From Candidatus Omnitrophota bacterium (GTDB lineage: Bacteria > Omnitrophota > Gorgyraeia > Duberdicusellales > 4484-171): a stretch of DNA of 60,650 nucleotides. Position 1 is the first letter of the stretch. Every line of letters starts with the position of its first letter. The notes beneath the pieces were generated by a model. That model worked only from the letters and a program-made list of their open reading frames with translations, was not told the origin of the DNA and made no database searches. This document shows, one piece after another, positions 24,866-32,750 of the stretch. The position numbers and the translations under genes are program-made. The DNA is taken from contig JAQTOI010000004.1 of NCBI GenBank assembly GCA_028713415.1, positions 1 to 60,650 of the forward strand, written 5' to 3'.

Positions 24866-25357
24866 TTAAATCTTAATCTTTTTGCGCTTTTCCAAGAAAA
24901 ATTTCTTTACTAACTGGCCGCATTCTTTTCCGAAAATACCTTTTTTTACTTTTATGCGATGGTTTAACTTTAACATGTTTACATCCGTTTTAGAACCAAA
25001 AGCTCCGGTTTTTGGGTCAGTGGCACCAAATATCAGGCGCTCTATGCGAGCTAAAATCAGGGCGCCGGCGCACATAGAACAAGGCTCTATAGTAGCATAC
25101 AGCGTACAACCCTCAAGCCATTTATCTTTTAGGAAATGAGTTGCTTGAGTGAGCGCAATCATCTCAGCGTGCGCCGTAGGATCGCATAAACGCTCTACCT
25201 GGTTGTGCGCACGCGCGATAATTTTATTCTTGTACACAATAACCGCTCCCACCGGAACTTCATCTTCACCAAATGCGCGTTCTGCTTCAGCTATGGCATT
25301 CTGCATATAAATTTCATCTTCAGTTAAACGCTTTGAATTCTTTACATACTCAATCAT
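24866..25357 (-). CDS. tadA: tRNA-specific adenosine deaminase
   Basis: 163 residues. Zinc deaminase motifs HAEMIAL (catalytic Glu) and PCSMCAGAL (PCxxC), then RIERLIFGATDPKTGAFGS, which is typical of TadA rather than a free-base deaminase. It converts A34 to inosine in tRNA-Arg(ACG). The N-terminus has ~17 extra residues before the usual YMQNAIAEAERAFG start; the methionine in that motif is an alternative start. Confidence 0.93.
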   Translation of the reverse strand: MIEYVKNSKRLTEDEIYMQNAIAEAERAFGEDEVPVGAVIVYKNKIIARAHNQVERLCDPTAHAEMIALTQATHFLKDKWLEGCTLYATIEPCSMCAGALILARIERLIFGATDPKTGAFGSKTDVNMLKLNHRIKVKKGIFGKECGQLVKKFFLEKRKKIKI

Positions 25358-25379
25358 GACTTTCCGTCGTTATAAGGGA

Positions 25380-25610
25380 TTGTAAAGCGCGCATGTACGG
25401 TAAAATGAGGAGAAAACATATGGGTTGAAACAACAGGGTTTATTGAAGCTGGAGCCCGCGCGAGCGTAACTCACGGGCCCTTTTTCTTTCGCCTGCTTAA
25501 AGCGGACGACGCCCCTTTCTGCCATTCATCCACGGGCGTAACCTCGCCCGCCCACAAGGCGGGCAGGGAATTCTGTCCACCAGGACGCCCTGTGGGGCTG
25601 GCAAAAGGGA
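25380..25610. other. Gap upstream of tadA without a recognised gene
   Basis: Holds GC-rich palindromes (GCCCGCCCACAAGGCGGGC at 25545-25563 and others). I looked for the small SRP RNA, which often lies near tadA and dnaX, and did not find its GGAAG...GCAGC core. Confidence 0.5.
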
Positions 25611-27140
25611 TTAATGCAATCGCCTGATGACCTTTAAGAATACTTTCACTATTTTGGGATCAAACTGCTTTCCGGATTCTTGTTTAATAATGTTAAGCGC
25701 TTCTTTTTTGGTAAACGCTTTTCTGTATGGCCTGTCCGTAATTAAAGCCTGATAAACATCTGAAATCGCAACTATGCGCGCGCTCAAAGGTATCTCTTCT
25801 CCTTTTAAACCTATGGGGTAGCCTTTGCCATCGTAGCGTTCGTGATGGTATAGGATTGCCGGTATCGCACCTCTAAGGCCGTGAATTTCCCGTAAAATCT
25901 CAGCGGCTATCCATGGGTGCGCATTAATAATTTCTCTTTCTTTTGAGGTAAGGGGGCCCTTTTTAGAAAGAATACTTTCTTCAATGCCGACTTTTCCCAA
26001 ATCATGCAAAACCGCTGCGCGCTTAACGTTTTCTGCGTCCGTCCCGGACAATTTAAGTTCCTCGGCTATTTTTTCCGCCAAAAGCGAGGTATCCTCTACG
26101 TGGTGGCCGGTATAGGAATCTTTGGCTTCAATGGCCCGCGCAAAACCAAAAATCATCTCTAACAAATCCCTATTCAATAAGCTGTTTAACCTGTCTATTT
26201 TTGTTTTTAATTCTTCTACCGTGGGTTCCTTTTTTACTTCCTGCACTACTACCGGCCCTGGCTGCGAATATGCAACCGCGGTATCCCCGCCTTTACGCTT
26301 AACGGCAATCAAGCACTTTTCCAAAGCATTTATAACATCCTTGACGTTAAATACTTTATCCTCAGGAAAAGATAACATGCATACGCTCACCTTAAGGCGC
26401 AAGCTAATTTTCCCGTATTTGAAACGATGAGAGGAGATCTTATCCTTAATACGCAGGCCTACTTTATAAGCGCCCGGGCGTGATTGATACGGTAATATGA
26501 TAAAAAATTCATCTTCCCTCCAGCGAGTCAAGATATCTTCCTGGCGAAGATTATTACGCAAGATGTCGGCGATTTCCTTAATGGCGGAGTCCGCAAACTG
26601 AAAACTGTACATTTCGTTGATCTGGCGGAAATGATCTATATCGATAACAATAAAAGAAAGATGCTGCATATGCCTGCGCGCGCGGCTTAATTCCTGTTGG
26701 GCGCGGCGCAGAAAATAGCGCCAGTTAAAACAATCAGTCAGAGGGTCGACTAAAACCAGTTTTTCGAGCCTTCTATGCCTGTTTGACAGCTCTCTTTCTA
26801 AATTACCTATACGAACCTTATAATCGAGAATCTGCTCAACGTGTTGTAACTTAAAAAGGATTGCCTCTTCACTATCCTCGTCAGTAAAATAATCGAAAAA
26901 TTTACGCGAAGTTAACTGGCGAATGTTGCTTTTATCTTCCCGGCTGAAATGAGCGAAAAATACTTTATCTGGAAAATGAGAAGCGTTAATCGTTTTATGA
27001 GACTTTAGAAAAGCTTCGTTCACTACGATAATCGGATAATTTTTGTTAGAAATATCCTCTAATTTAGATGTTTTTATCGCAGAAAAAGGTAACGGTTTTC
27101 CTATGGCGGATTTATTTGTGCAGTAAAGAATTGTCTTCAT
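25611..27140 (-). CDS. HD-GYP protein with a degenerate GGDEF domain
   Basis: 509 residues. Residues 1-100 form an uncharacterised receiver-like region without a clear phospho-acceptor. Residues 125-290 are a GGDEF fold in which the active loop is REDEF (208-212), so cyclic-di-GMP synthesis is unlikely. Residues 325-509 are an HD-GYP domain with HD (379-380) and HHERYDGKGYP (432-442) intact, so c-di-GMP hydrolysis is likely. The dead GGDEF may bind GTP as a regulator. No other c-di-GMP gene is in the window. Confidence 0.88.
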   Translation of the reverse strand: MKTILYCTNKSAIGKPLPFSAIKTSKLEDISNKNYPIIVVNEAFLKSHKTINASHFPDKVFFAHFSREDKSNIRQLTSRKFFDYFTDEDSEEAILFKLQHVEQILDYKVRIGNLERELSNRHRRLEKLVLVDPLTDCFNWRYFLRRAQQELSRARRHMQHLSFIVIDIDHFRQINEMYSFQFADSAIKEIADILRNNLRQEDILTRWREDEFFIILPYQSRPGAYKVGLRIKDKISSHRFKYGKISLRLKVSVCMLSFPEDKVFNVKDVINALEKCLIAVKRKGGDTAVAYSQPGPVVVQEVKKEPTVEELKTKIDRLNSLLNRDLLEMIFGFARAIEAKDSYTGHHVEDTSLLAEKIAEELKLSGTDAENVKRAAVLHDLGKVGIEESILSKKGPLTSKEREIINAHPWIAAEILREIHGLRGAIPAILYHHERYDGKGYPIGLKGEEIPLSARIVAISDVYQALITDRPYRKAFTKKEALNIIKQESGKQFDPKIVKVFLKVIRRLH

Positions 27141-27305
27141 AGCTGAAAAATATTATCATAATAACCCTGTCTTTACAAGATGAATCATGCGCATTCATTA
27201 AGAAAGCTTACTTTTCAATAATGCCGGCCCCGTATTGGCCGGCTTCACAATAACGGTAACGGGTTAGAGCCGAAATACATCTTTATTGGGGGAATTAGTT
27301 AAACT

Positions 27306-27734
27306 CTAATAGGTATTACGCGCTACCCAGAGACGAAGATACTCGACGGTATGGCTGATTGGAGGCAAATTATAAATTTTGCTTAAACCCATATAAACCA
27401 AAAATCCCAAAAGAACCGAACTTAACAACACCAGTGTAGATATTACGGATGACGAAAAAGCTGACCGCAGTGACTCACGAAAATAAGTAGCCCACGAATC
27501 AGCTACCTCTTTTTTTTCTTTAAAAAGAAAAGTGGATAAGAGAAAAAATATATTCAAAAAAAGGAATAAGGGCGCGAGAATCTTTATCGATGAAATAAAT
27601 ATCGAAATGATAAAGGGTAACTTTTGCGCCATCGGTATCAGGACGATGGTCAATAATTCAAGGGCCAGCAGGCAAGAGAGAATCCCGATTACAACTAAGT
27701 CCTCTTTGCGAAATTTTAGCTGCAGCTTTTCCAT
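27306..27734 (-). CDS. Three-span membrane protein, unknown
   Basis: 142 residues with hydrophobic segments at about 13-33, 40-70 and 95-118. No motif recognised. Between this gene and the HD-GYP gene lies a GCCGGCC/GGCCGGC hairpin (27218-27242), a probable terminator of weak form. Confidence 0.55.
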   Translation of the reverse strand: MEKLQLKFRKEDLVVIGILSCLLALELLTIVLIPMAQKLPFIISIFISSIKILAPLFLFLNIFFLLSTFLFKEKKEVADSWATYFRESLRSAFSSSVISTLVLLSSVLLGFLVYMGLSKIYNLPPISHTVEYLRLWVARNTY

Positions 27735-27820
27735 GAATTTATTGTACAGTGGAAAAAATAATTTTTCAATTGTAAAAGAGAAAAATAAGCGTAATTAAAA
27801 TCGGAGGGCTATTTTGATGC

Positions 27821-29110
27821 TTATTGGACATGCAGTAACCAATGCATTGAACGGTTATGAGCTACCCACTTCTTGACTATTCCATATCCCATAAGCCTGA
27901 AAAAAGCGTTGCTGATACGCAGCTTCAATAATAAAAACAAGGAATTGGAAAGAGAATAAAATTTTAAATACGCCCGCAGCACATTCAGCTGCAGCTCTTT
28001 TGCTGATAATAATTTTGGTTTGAAAACAACATGCTGGCCGTCATAAAGGCTCCAGTCACGGCTGAAAATCCTTTTTTCTTTCTCTAAGTCATCATGAACC
28101 TTAGTTCCAGGGAAAGGGGTGAGCACGGTCATTTGAAGAGTATCTATTTTTTGCTTTATCGCAAACTTTAGCGTATCCCAGATAGTCTGCGTATTATCCT
28201 GATCGGCTCCCAAAACAAACATTCCGTGAATTTTAATTTTTTTCTTACGGAATGACTTGATAGCGGTTATTATGTCCTCAATAGTTTGTTTTTTATCAAA
28301 CGCGCGAAGAGTTTTAGCATTTATCGACTCAAATCCCACGCAAACCGTGCGGCAACCCGCTTTTACCATCATAGCCAGAAGGCTATCGTCTTTAGTAACA
28401 TCACAGCGCACTTGGGCTGTCCAGTGACTAATCTTATTTTTAAGCATCAGGCCCAGCAATTCACGCGTACGTTTAGGATGGGCGGTAAAATTATCATCGC
28501 AGAAAAAAAACGCCCGCGCATTGCGCGATGCGAGCTCTTTGACAACGCTCTGCGCGCTTCTAAAACGGTATTGCCGGCCGAAAATCTTTGTGACAGAACA
28601 AAAACTGCAATTAAAGGGGCAACCCCTTGAGGTAGAAATAGGCATCACCATAGCCGGAAACTTATACCCATTAACCAGAGAAAAATCCGGCTCAGGAAGA
28701 GTGTCTAAATTCTGAACAGCGTGGCCTTGCACAATAGGCTCTTTCCGCCTGCCTTCAACTACATCGGCTATAAGTTCTTCTGCTTCTCCTGTAATAACCT
28801 GGCGCGCGAACCGCAAGGCTTCTTCCGGGAGTATGGTTGCGTGGACCCCTCCCATAATAACCTTATCTCTGGGGAATTGACGAGCGATAGCGTAGCCTCT
28901 TTTTGACGTTGAAGTCATAATGGAAATACCTATAAGGTCGGCCTCAAGCTCAGAATAGTCAGGCTTATAGATATTTTCATTAATAATTTGGACGTTATGC
29001 CCCCTATTTTTCAATATAGTGCCCAGATAGACCGGTCCTAATAGCGGCATATGCAATTTGCTATATACATTTGCCTCTGTGGGGCTCGGCTCAATAAATG
29101 TTATCTTCAT
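27821..29110 (-). CDS. B12-binding radical SAM protein
   Basis: 429 residues. An N-terminal B12-binding domain (1-130: MKITFIEPSPTEANVYSKLHMPLLGPVYLGTILK ... VIMGGVHATILPEEAL) is followed by a radical SAM domain with CPFNCSFC (CxxxCxxC) near residue 165 and the barrel motifs. Family members do methylations or ring contractions in lipid, hopanoid and secondary metabolism. The motif HGMFVLGADQD and the ending suit the general BchE/HpnP-like group, but the substrate cannot be named. Confidence 0.88.
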   Translation of the reverse strand: MKITFIEPSPTEANVYSKLHMPLLGPVYLGTILKNRGHNVQIINENIYKPDYSELEADLIGISIMTSTSKRGYAIARQFPRDKVIMGGVHATILPEEALRFARQVITGEAEELIADVVEGRRKEPIVQGHAVQNLDTLPEPDFSLVNGYKFPAMVMPISTSRGCPFNCSFCSVTKIFGRQYRFRSAQSVVKELASRNARAFFFCDDNFTAHPKRTRELLGLMLKNKISHWTAQVRCDVTKDDSLLAMMVKAGCRTVCVGFESINAKTLRAFDKKQTIEDIITAIKSFRKKKIKIHGMFVLGADQDNTQTIWDTLKFAIKQKIDTLQMTVLTPFPGTKVHDDLEKEKRIFSRDWSLYDGQHVVFKPKLLSAKELQLNVLRAYLKFYSLSNSLFLLLKLRISNAFFRLMGYGIVKKWVAHNRSMHWLLHVQ

Positions 29111-29170
29111 CGTAGTAGCACTTCAGTTGAAAAGCTGCCCGCGTTACACCAGAAATGTCGGATAAAATGA

Positions 29171-29377
29171 TTAGTTACCGGAAATTTTCACGTTCACCGC
29201 GCGTGGGCCTTTTGGCGAGCTTTCTATCTCAAATTCCACTGCCTGGCCTTCGCTCAAAGCGTCAAACTTTGATTCAAGCACTCCGGTCTGATGGAAGAAG
29301 AACTCCTTCCCCTCGCTGTCGCTGATAAAGCCAAAACCGCGTTCACGCACTAGTTTCTTAATCTTACCTGCCTGCAT
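29171..29377 (-). CDS. Cold-shock domain protein
   Basis: 68 residues from the ATG at 29377; AAGGAGGTGAACAAG before it fixes the start, and an in-frame ATG six codons earlier falls within that site. It is one OB fold of CspA type, with RNP1-like GFGFISD and RNP2-like EFFFHQ. It binds single-stranded RNA/DNA and melts RNA structure. Its leader is long and highly structured. Confidence 0.92.
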   Translation of the reverse strand: MQAGKIKKLVRERGFGFISDSEGKEFFFHQTGVLESKFDALSEGQAVEFEIESSPKGPRAVNVKISGN

Positions 29378-29403
29378 CTTGTTCACCTCCTTCAATGAGA
29401 CTC

Positions 29404-29513
29404 GCGCTTTTTCGCGACACCAGCCGCTGAAAAAGCGCTTAGTCGAATTGACTTCTGAGGCGCTATCGAAAAATGTCGCAAAAGATTTTTCGGTTATTTA
29501 GGCGCCCAGAAGT
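29404..29513 (-). promoter_or_regulatory. Structured leader hairpins before the cold-shock gene
   Basis: Two strong inverted repeats lie directly upstream of the ribosome site: 29404-29438 (GCGCTTTTTC with GAAAAAGCGC) and 29451-29513 (ACTTCTGAGGCGC with GCGCCCAGAAGT). A third, 29531-29547 (CCCGACG/CGTCGGG), is further up. The 5' leader would be about 260 bases. Long foldable leaders are known to make cspA-type mRNAs temperature-sensitive; whether these do so here is inference. Confidence 0.55.
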
Positions 29514-29568
29514 ACATTTTTCCTGTAAAACCCGACGTTACGTCGGGAAACAAACCTCATTTAAACAC

Positions 29569-29605
29569 AAAAAACCGTAAGGTTAGCTATCAAACCTTAC
29601 GGTTT
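29569..29605 (-). terminator. Terminator inside the cold-shock leader
   Basis: On the minus strand AACCGTAAGGTT pairs with AACCTTACGGTT and is followed by TTTTTT. It is 36 bases downstream of the promoter at 29642-29670, so it would act as an attenuator. Its 5' arm is itself a small hairpin (AAACC-GTAA-GGTTT). Confidence 0.8.
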
Positions 29606-29641
29606 ACGACTTCTAATCTACCTTACTCCTAACGTAGAAAA

Positions 29642-29670
29642 AGTGTACCACAATGCCGCGAACTTGTCAA
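29642..29670 (-). promoter_or_regulatory. Promoter of the cold-shock gene
   Basis: Minus strand TTGACA (29665-29670), 17-base spacer, TACACT (29642-29647). Confidence 0.75.
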
Positions 29671-29707
29671 ATATGATTTTTTGCTCTTAATAACGAGAGG
29701 AAATTCG

Positions 29708-29899
29708 TCAATCCCCTGCCTCGCTGCCAGTTTCATTGCTACAGCTATTGTTTTTTTGGCCTCTCATCGTTACACTTGTGTGCCCTCTTGGCATAATACC
29801 ATTATTACTAAACTCTTCACACTGCCATACGGGAAATATAGCCGTTAGAACGCAGTGATCGCCGTTATTGCAGGTATCACATAACCCCTTTTTCCCCAT
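29708..29899 (-). CDS. Small Cys-rich protein
   Basis: 63 residues from the ATG at 29899 after AAGGAGGAGGGTGGCT; a GTG two codons earlier is less likely. It begins GKKGLCDTCNNGDHCVLTAIFPVWQCEEF, a compact four-cysteine motif that would bind a metal or [Fe-S] centre, then a polar tail. Small proteins with this CxxCxxxxxC...FPVWQCEEF motif exist in many anaerobes; no function is established that I know of. It follows the FMN glutamate synthase gene. Confidence 0.75.
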   Translation of the reverse strand: MGKKGLCDTCNNGDHCVLTAIFPVWQCEEFSNNGIMPRGHTSVTMRGQKNNSCSNETGSEAGD

Positions 29900-29948
29900 A
29901 GCCACCCTCCTCCTTATGCACTTAGAGGCATAAGCTACGCTTCATCCT

Positions 29949-31601
29949 TTAAACTGCAGCAAACTTGCGTGTTCTTCCGGAAGCCTTACTGCCGTTTCCT
30001 CTTCCGTTAGTTTTACCGTCAAGGATTGCCTCAGCCTCCTTACGATACGCATCCATAACGTAAGGGATGCCGGAAATCTTGGCAGCCTCTTCGGTTAAGC
30101 TCATTAAATCAGCTCTTGAAATAGTATTTACTCTAAAATTCCTGCTCCCTGCCATTAACTGCTGAAGCCCAACTCTAATTTTCTGCGCAAAGGAATAAAT
30201 TCCTATTGCGCCAAGAGGAATGTTGTCTATGCCTTTGCCGTATTTGTCCGCTAACTCCTCATAATAAACGAAGATCTCTTTTTCTGTACTGCCGAATTCC
30301 GAAACCGTAGGTGGAAGCTGATTATTCTTAATCCAGGTAGCAATGTTTTTGCCCACCATACCGGGAATCATTAGCGCTCTGCCCATGCATACTGCTTTCA
30401 CATAGGGCGAACCAAGAGCAATTGCTTTAAACACATGGTCTTCGCTCGAAAAGCCTCCGGCAATGGCAATATCCGGTAAACGCATTCCTTTTTTTCGTAA
30501 TTTTTCACAAAACTCGTAGGTTAATGCTTCTAAATAAAAAGTAGGTATACCCCACTCTTCCATCATCCTCCAGGGACTCATGCCTGTTCCGCCCGGCGCT
30601 CCGTCAATAGTCAAAAGGTCTATTTTGGCAAGCGAAGAATATTTTAATGCCATGGCGAGTTCTTTCATGGAATAAGCGCCTGTTTTCAAAGTAATTCGCT
30701 TAAAGCCAAGTTCTCTCAAGCGCGCCACTTCCGCCAGAAAAGACTCTTCGCTGACAAACCCCAGACGCGAGTGCCTTTCGAATTCCTTAAGCGCACCGTC
30801 TTTAAAGGCTTCTTGCGTTGCATGCACTGTAGGGTCGGGAGTGACAATGTATCCGCGTTTTTGTAACTGCGCTGCCCTCTCTAAACTCTTAACTTTGATT
30901 TCTCCGCCGATACATTTAGCGCCTTGGCCCCATTTTAATTCTATAGTATCTAATTTATGTTTTTTGCGCACATATTCCGCAACCCCTAAGCGCGTGTCTT
31001 CCACGTTCATTTGCACCAGTATCTCGCCAAATCCTTCATGGAATTTCTTATACACTTCGATACGCCTGTCCATCTCAGGGGAACTTTTAATTTTTCCTTT
31101 ATTGTCCAGCTCAAGAGCGGGATCAATACCGCACACATTTTCTCCGCATACGAGCGTCACGCCTGATATGGCAGCGCCTATCGCAAAATGTTCCCAGTTT
31201 TTACGCGCGACTTCCGTCGAGCCAAGCGCTCCCGTAAAAATTGGAGCACGCATTTTTACTTTAATGTCCCAGCCGTATTCCATTTCAGTGTCAACATCGG
31301 GAAACTTTGTCGTATCGGGATTGCCGTTTACCCCTTTAGGTAACCCCCGAGCGCCCTCGGCATATCCTTGGATATTAAGGTGAGAATAATCCACGGGATA
31401 ATCTTTATCGCCTCCTGCAGTCACCTCGCCAAAAGGTCCCGGATAAATTACTTCGCGGCCACGAAATGTTGCCTTAAACACTTCACAGTTACCTTTGCAA
31501 CCATCAATGCAACGCGAGCATATGCCTGAACCCGGCACAACGCTCTTGGAACGGTTAAACGTCCTTGTTGCGTCATTCGCATTTGGTCTTCCCAAATTCA
31601 T
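29949..31601 (-). CDS. FMN-binding glutamate synthase-family protein
   Basis: 550 residues from the ATG at 31601, set by GGGAGGGGC; a longer frame starts at 31664. A Cys-rich start (CSRCIDGCKGNCEVF) precedes the central GltB-like barrel: FMN region GAPGGTGMSPWRMMEEWG and IAIAGGFSSEDHVFKAIALGSPYVKAVCMGRA. There is no glutaminase domain and no GXGXG domain, so it resembles archaeal-type stand-alone GltS or relatives of unknown substrate. The classical [3Fe-4S] cysteines are not obvious. It lies just after the ANTAR gene, which suggests shared nitrogen control. It would need an ammonia or glutaminase partner. Confidence 0.85.
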   Translation of the reverse strand: MNLGRPNANDATRTFNRSKSVVPGSGICSRCIDGCKGNCEVFKATFRGREVIYPGPFGEVTAGGDKDYPVDYSHLNIQGYAEGARGLPKGVNGNPDTTKFPDVDTEMEYGWDIKVKMRAPIFTGALGSTEVARKNWEHFAIGAAISGVTLVCGENVCGIDPALELDNKGKIKSSPEMDRRIEVYKKFHEGFGEILVQMNVEDTRLGVAEYVRKKHKLDTIELKWGQGAKCIGGEIKVKSLERAAQLQKRGYIVTPDPTVHATQEAFKDGALKEFERHSRLGFVSEESFLAEVARLRELGFKRITLKTGAYSMKELAMALKYSSLAKIDLLTIDGAPGGTGMSPWRMMEEWGIPTFYLEALTYEFCEKLRKKGMRLPDIAIAGGFSSEDHVFKAIALGSPYVKAVCMGRALMIPGMVGKNIATWIKNNQLPPTVSEFGSTEKEIFVYYEELADKYGKGIDNIPLGAIGIYSFAQKIRVGLQQLMAGSRNFRVNTISRADLMSLTEEAAKISGIPYVMDAYRKEAEAILDGKTNGRGNGSKASGRTRKFAAV

Positions 31602-31617
31602 AGCCCCTCCCTTTTCC

Positions 31618-31682
31618 CGGTCACACCCTGACCGATTGTCGCATAACAAAGCCAGCTTCTGCACGGCGCCACCATTGCGCCG
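31618..31682 (-). promoter_or_regulatory. Two hairpins before the FMN glutamate synthase gene
   Basis: CGGCGC-AATGGTG-GCGCCG (31664-31682) has a loop starting AATGGT, the same loop sequence as one ANTAR-type hairpin in the sigma-gene leader. CGGTCA-GGGTG-TGACCG (31618-31634) lies just before the ribosome site. No terminator follows, so if functional it would act on translation or be fortuitous. Confidence 0.35.
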
Positions 31683-31752
31683 GCGATAAGTTAAAAAGCT
31701 GTTGGCTTACAATGCCATGCCGTAAATCACCTTAAAAAATTCAAACAGCCTG

Positions 31753-32454
31753 CTATCTCTTAATCTCTTCAGCCAGTATGATTGCTTCTGCAACCTCACG
31801 CATAGTTTTGCGATTATCCATGCTGTATTTTCTTAATCTTAAGTAAGCCTGCTCCTCAGTGAGTCCTTCCTGCCGCATCAAAATGCCTTTTGCCCGCTCA
31901 ACACGTTTACGTATCTCTAATTCTTCCTGAATTACCCGCCCCTTTACCATAAGCTCAGCATTTTCGATAGCAACCGCTGCCTGGTTTGCTATAGAAGTCA
32001 AAACATTTATTTCCGTTTCGCTAAAATCATGCGGTTTGGAGGTATAACAATTAAGCACTCCGATAACTTTTCCTTTTACTGCCAAAGGGACGCATAGAAG
32101 CGAACATAAGCCCTCTCTTTTTGCAATATCTTTATGTTTATATTCTTTCTCTTTTGTAACATCTCTAATGATGAGTGGTTTATTGTCCCCAGCAACTCTT
32201 CCGGCAATCCCTTCTCCTATTTTTAACGGCGGTTTTTTGTTGTATTCCTCGCTAATGCTTTGTGTAGCTCTTATGACGAGCCCTTTTCTTTTTTCATCAA
32301 TAAGCATAAGCGAACAGATGTTTGAACCCATTGTCTCGGCAGTCACCGTCACCACGAGCCGAAGGATATCTTCTAAATACAAGTCCGAAACTATGGCTTT
32401 GCTAATCTTTGATAAAGCCTTTATTTGTTCTGTATATGTCGTACTTTCTTCCAT
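31753..32454 (-). CDS. GAF-ANTAR RNA-binding antiterminator
   Basis: 233 residues. Residues 20-165 form a GAF sensor (ISEEYNKKPPLKIGEGIAGRVAGDNKPLIIRDV ... SIANQAAVAIENAEL). Residues ~172-230 are an ANTAR domain (VERAKGILMRQEGLTEEQAYLRLRKYSMDNRKTMREVAEAII), the coiled three-helix fold that binds paired hexaloop RNA hairpins and blocks terminators. Known ANTAR proteins usually carry a receiver; GAF-ANTAR pairs occur too, and the GAF ligand here is unknown. Its own leader (32499-32687) has three terminators with ANTAR-type hairpins, so it is probably self-regulated. It sits between gltD and the FMN glutamate synthase gene. Confidence 0.92.
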   Translation of the reverse strand: MEESTTYTEQIKALSKISKAIVSDLYLEDILRLVVTVTAETMGSNICSLMLIDEKRKGLVIRATQSISEEYNKKPPLKIGEGIAGRVAGDNKPLIIRDVTKEKEYKHKDIAKREGLCSLLCVPLAVKGKVIGVLNCYTSKPHDFSETEINVLTSIANQAAVAIENAELMVKGRVIQEELEIRKRVERAKGILMRQEGLTEEQAYLRLRKYSMDNRKTMREVAEAIILAEEIKR

Positions 32455-32498
32455 GACGCACCATCAATAACGGTCTAAGTTATAGACACAGCTTAAAT

Positions 32499-32687
32499 AA
32501 AAAAAGGCGTTCTGCCCCCTAATGGGTTAGAACGCCTTCGTTCTCGAAAAATAAAAACGTCCTTCCTAGCAAACTATGCTGCCAAAAAGGACGTCGTTAT
32601 CCGGTATTTCTTACTCTGAAATAAGGGACGGTAAAAAGCGTTTCTAAAACGCCTTTGCCCCTTCTTGATAGTGCACAAACTTTGTGC
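32499..32687 (-). promoter_or_regulatory. Triple attenuator leader of the ANTAR gene
   Basis: Minus strand, 5' to 3': hairpin GCAC-AAAGTTT-GTGC (32673-32687, inside a longer GATAG/CTATC stem); terminator 1 (32633-32656, GCGTTT/AAACGC + TTTTT); hairpin TATTTC-AGAGTAA-GAAATA (32605-32623); hairpin GGAT-AACGAC-GTCC (32589-32602), which overlaps terminator 2 (32553-32594, ACGTCCTT/AAGGACGT + TTTTT); hairpin AGAAC-GAAGGC-GTTCT (32529-32544), which overlaps terminator 3 (32499-32538, AAGGCGTTCT/AGAACGCCTT + T run). GGAT-AACGAC-GTCC fits the ANTAR rule (six-base loop, A1, G4); the two other A1/G4 loops have seven bases and the last has G1/G4. Confidence 0.8.
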
Positions 32688-32701
32688 TCTATCTGTTTGA
32701 A

Positions 32702-32730
32702 TATTTAGCATATTATTTTAAACTTGTCAA
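32702..32730 (-). promoter_or_regulatory. Promoter of the ANTAR gene
   Basis: Minus strand TTGACA (32725-32730), 17-base spacer, TAAATA (32702-32707), just after the gltD stop. The transcript would start next to the first leader hairpin. Confidence 0.82.
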
Positions 32731-32750
32731 GTTAAATTGAAACTATGAAA

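Noticed and set aside
25380-25610. Possible SRP RNA near tadA
   Set aside because: The conserved GGAAG...GCAGC core is not present on either strand.
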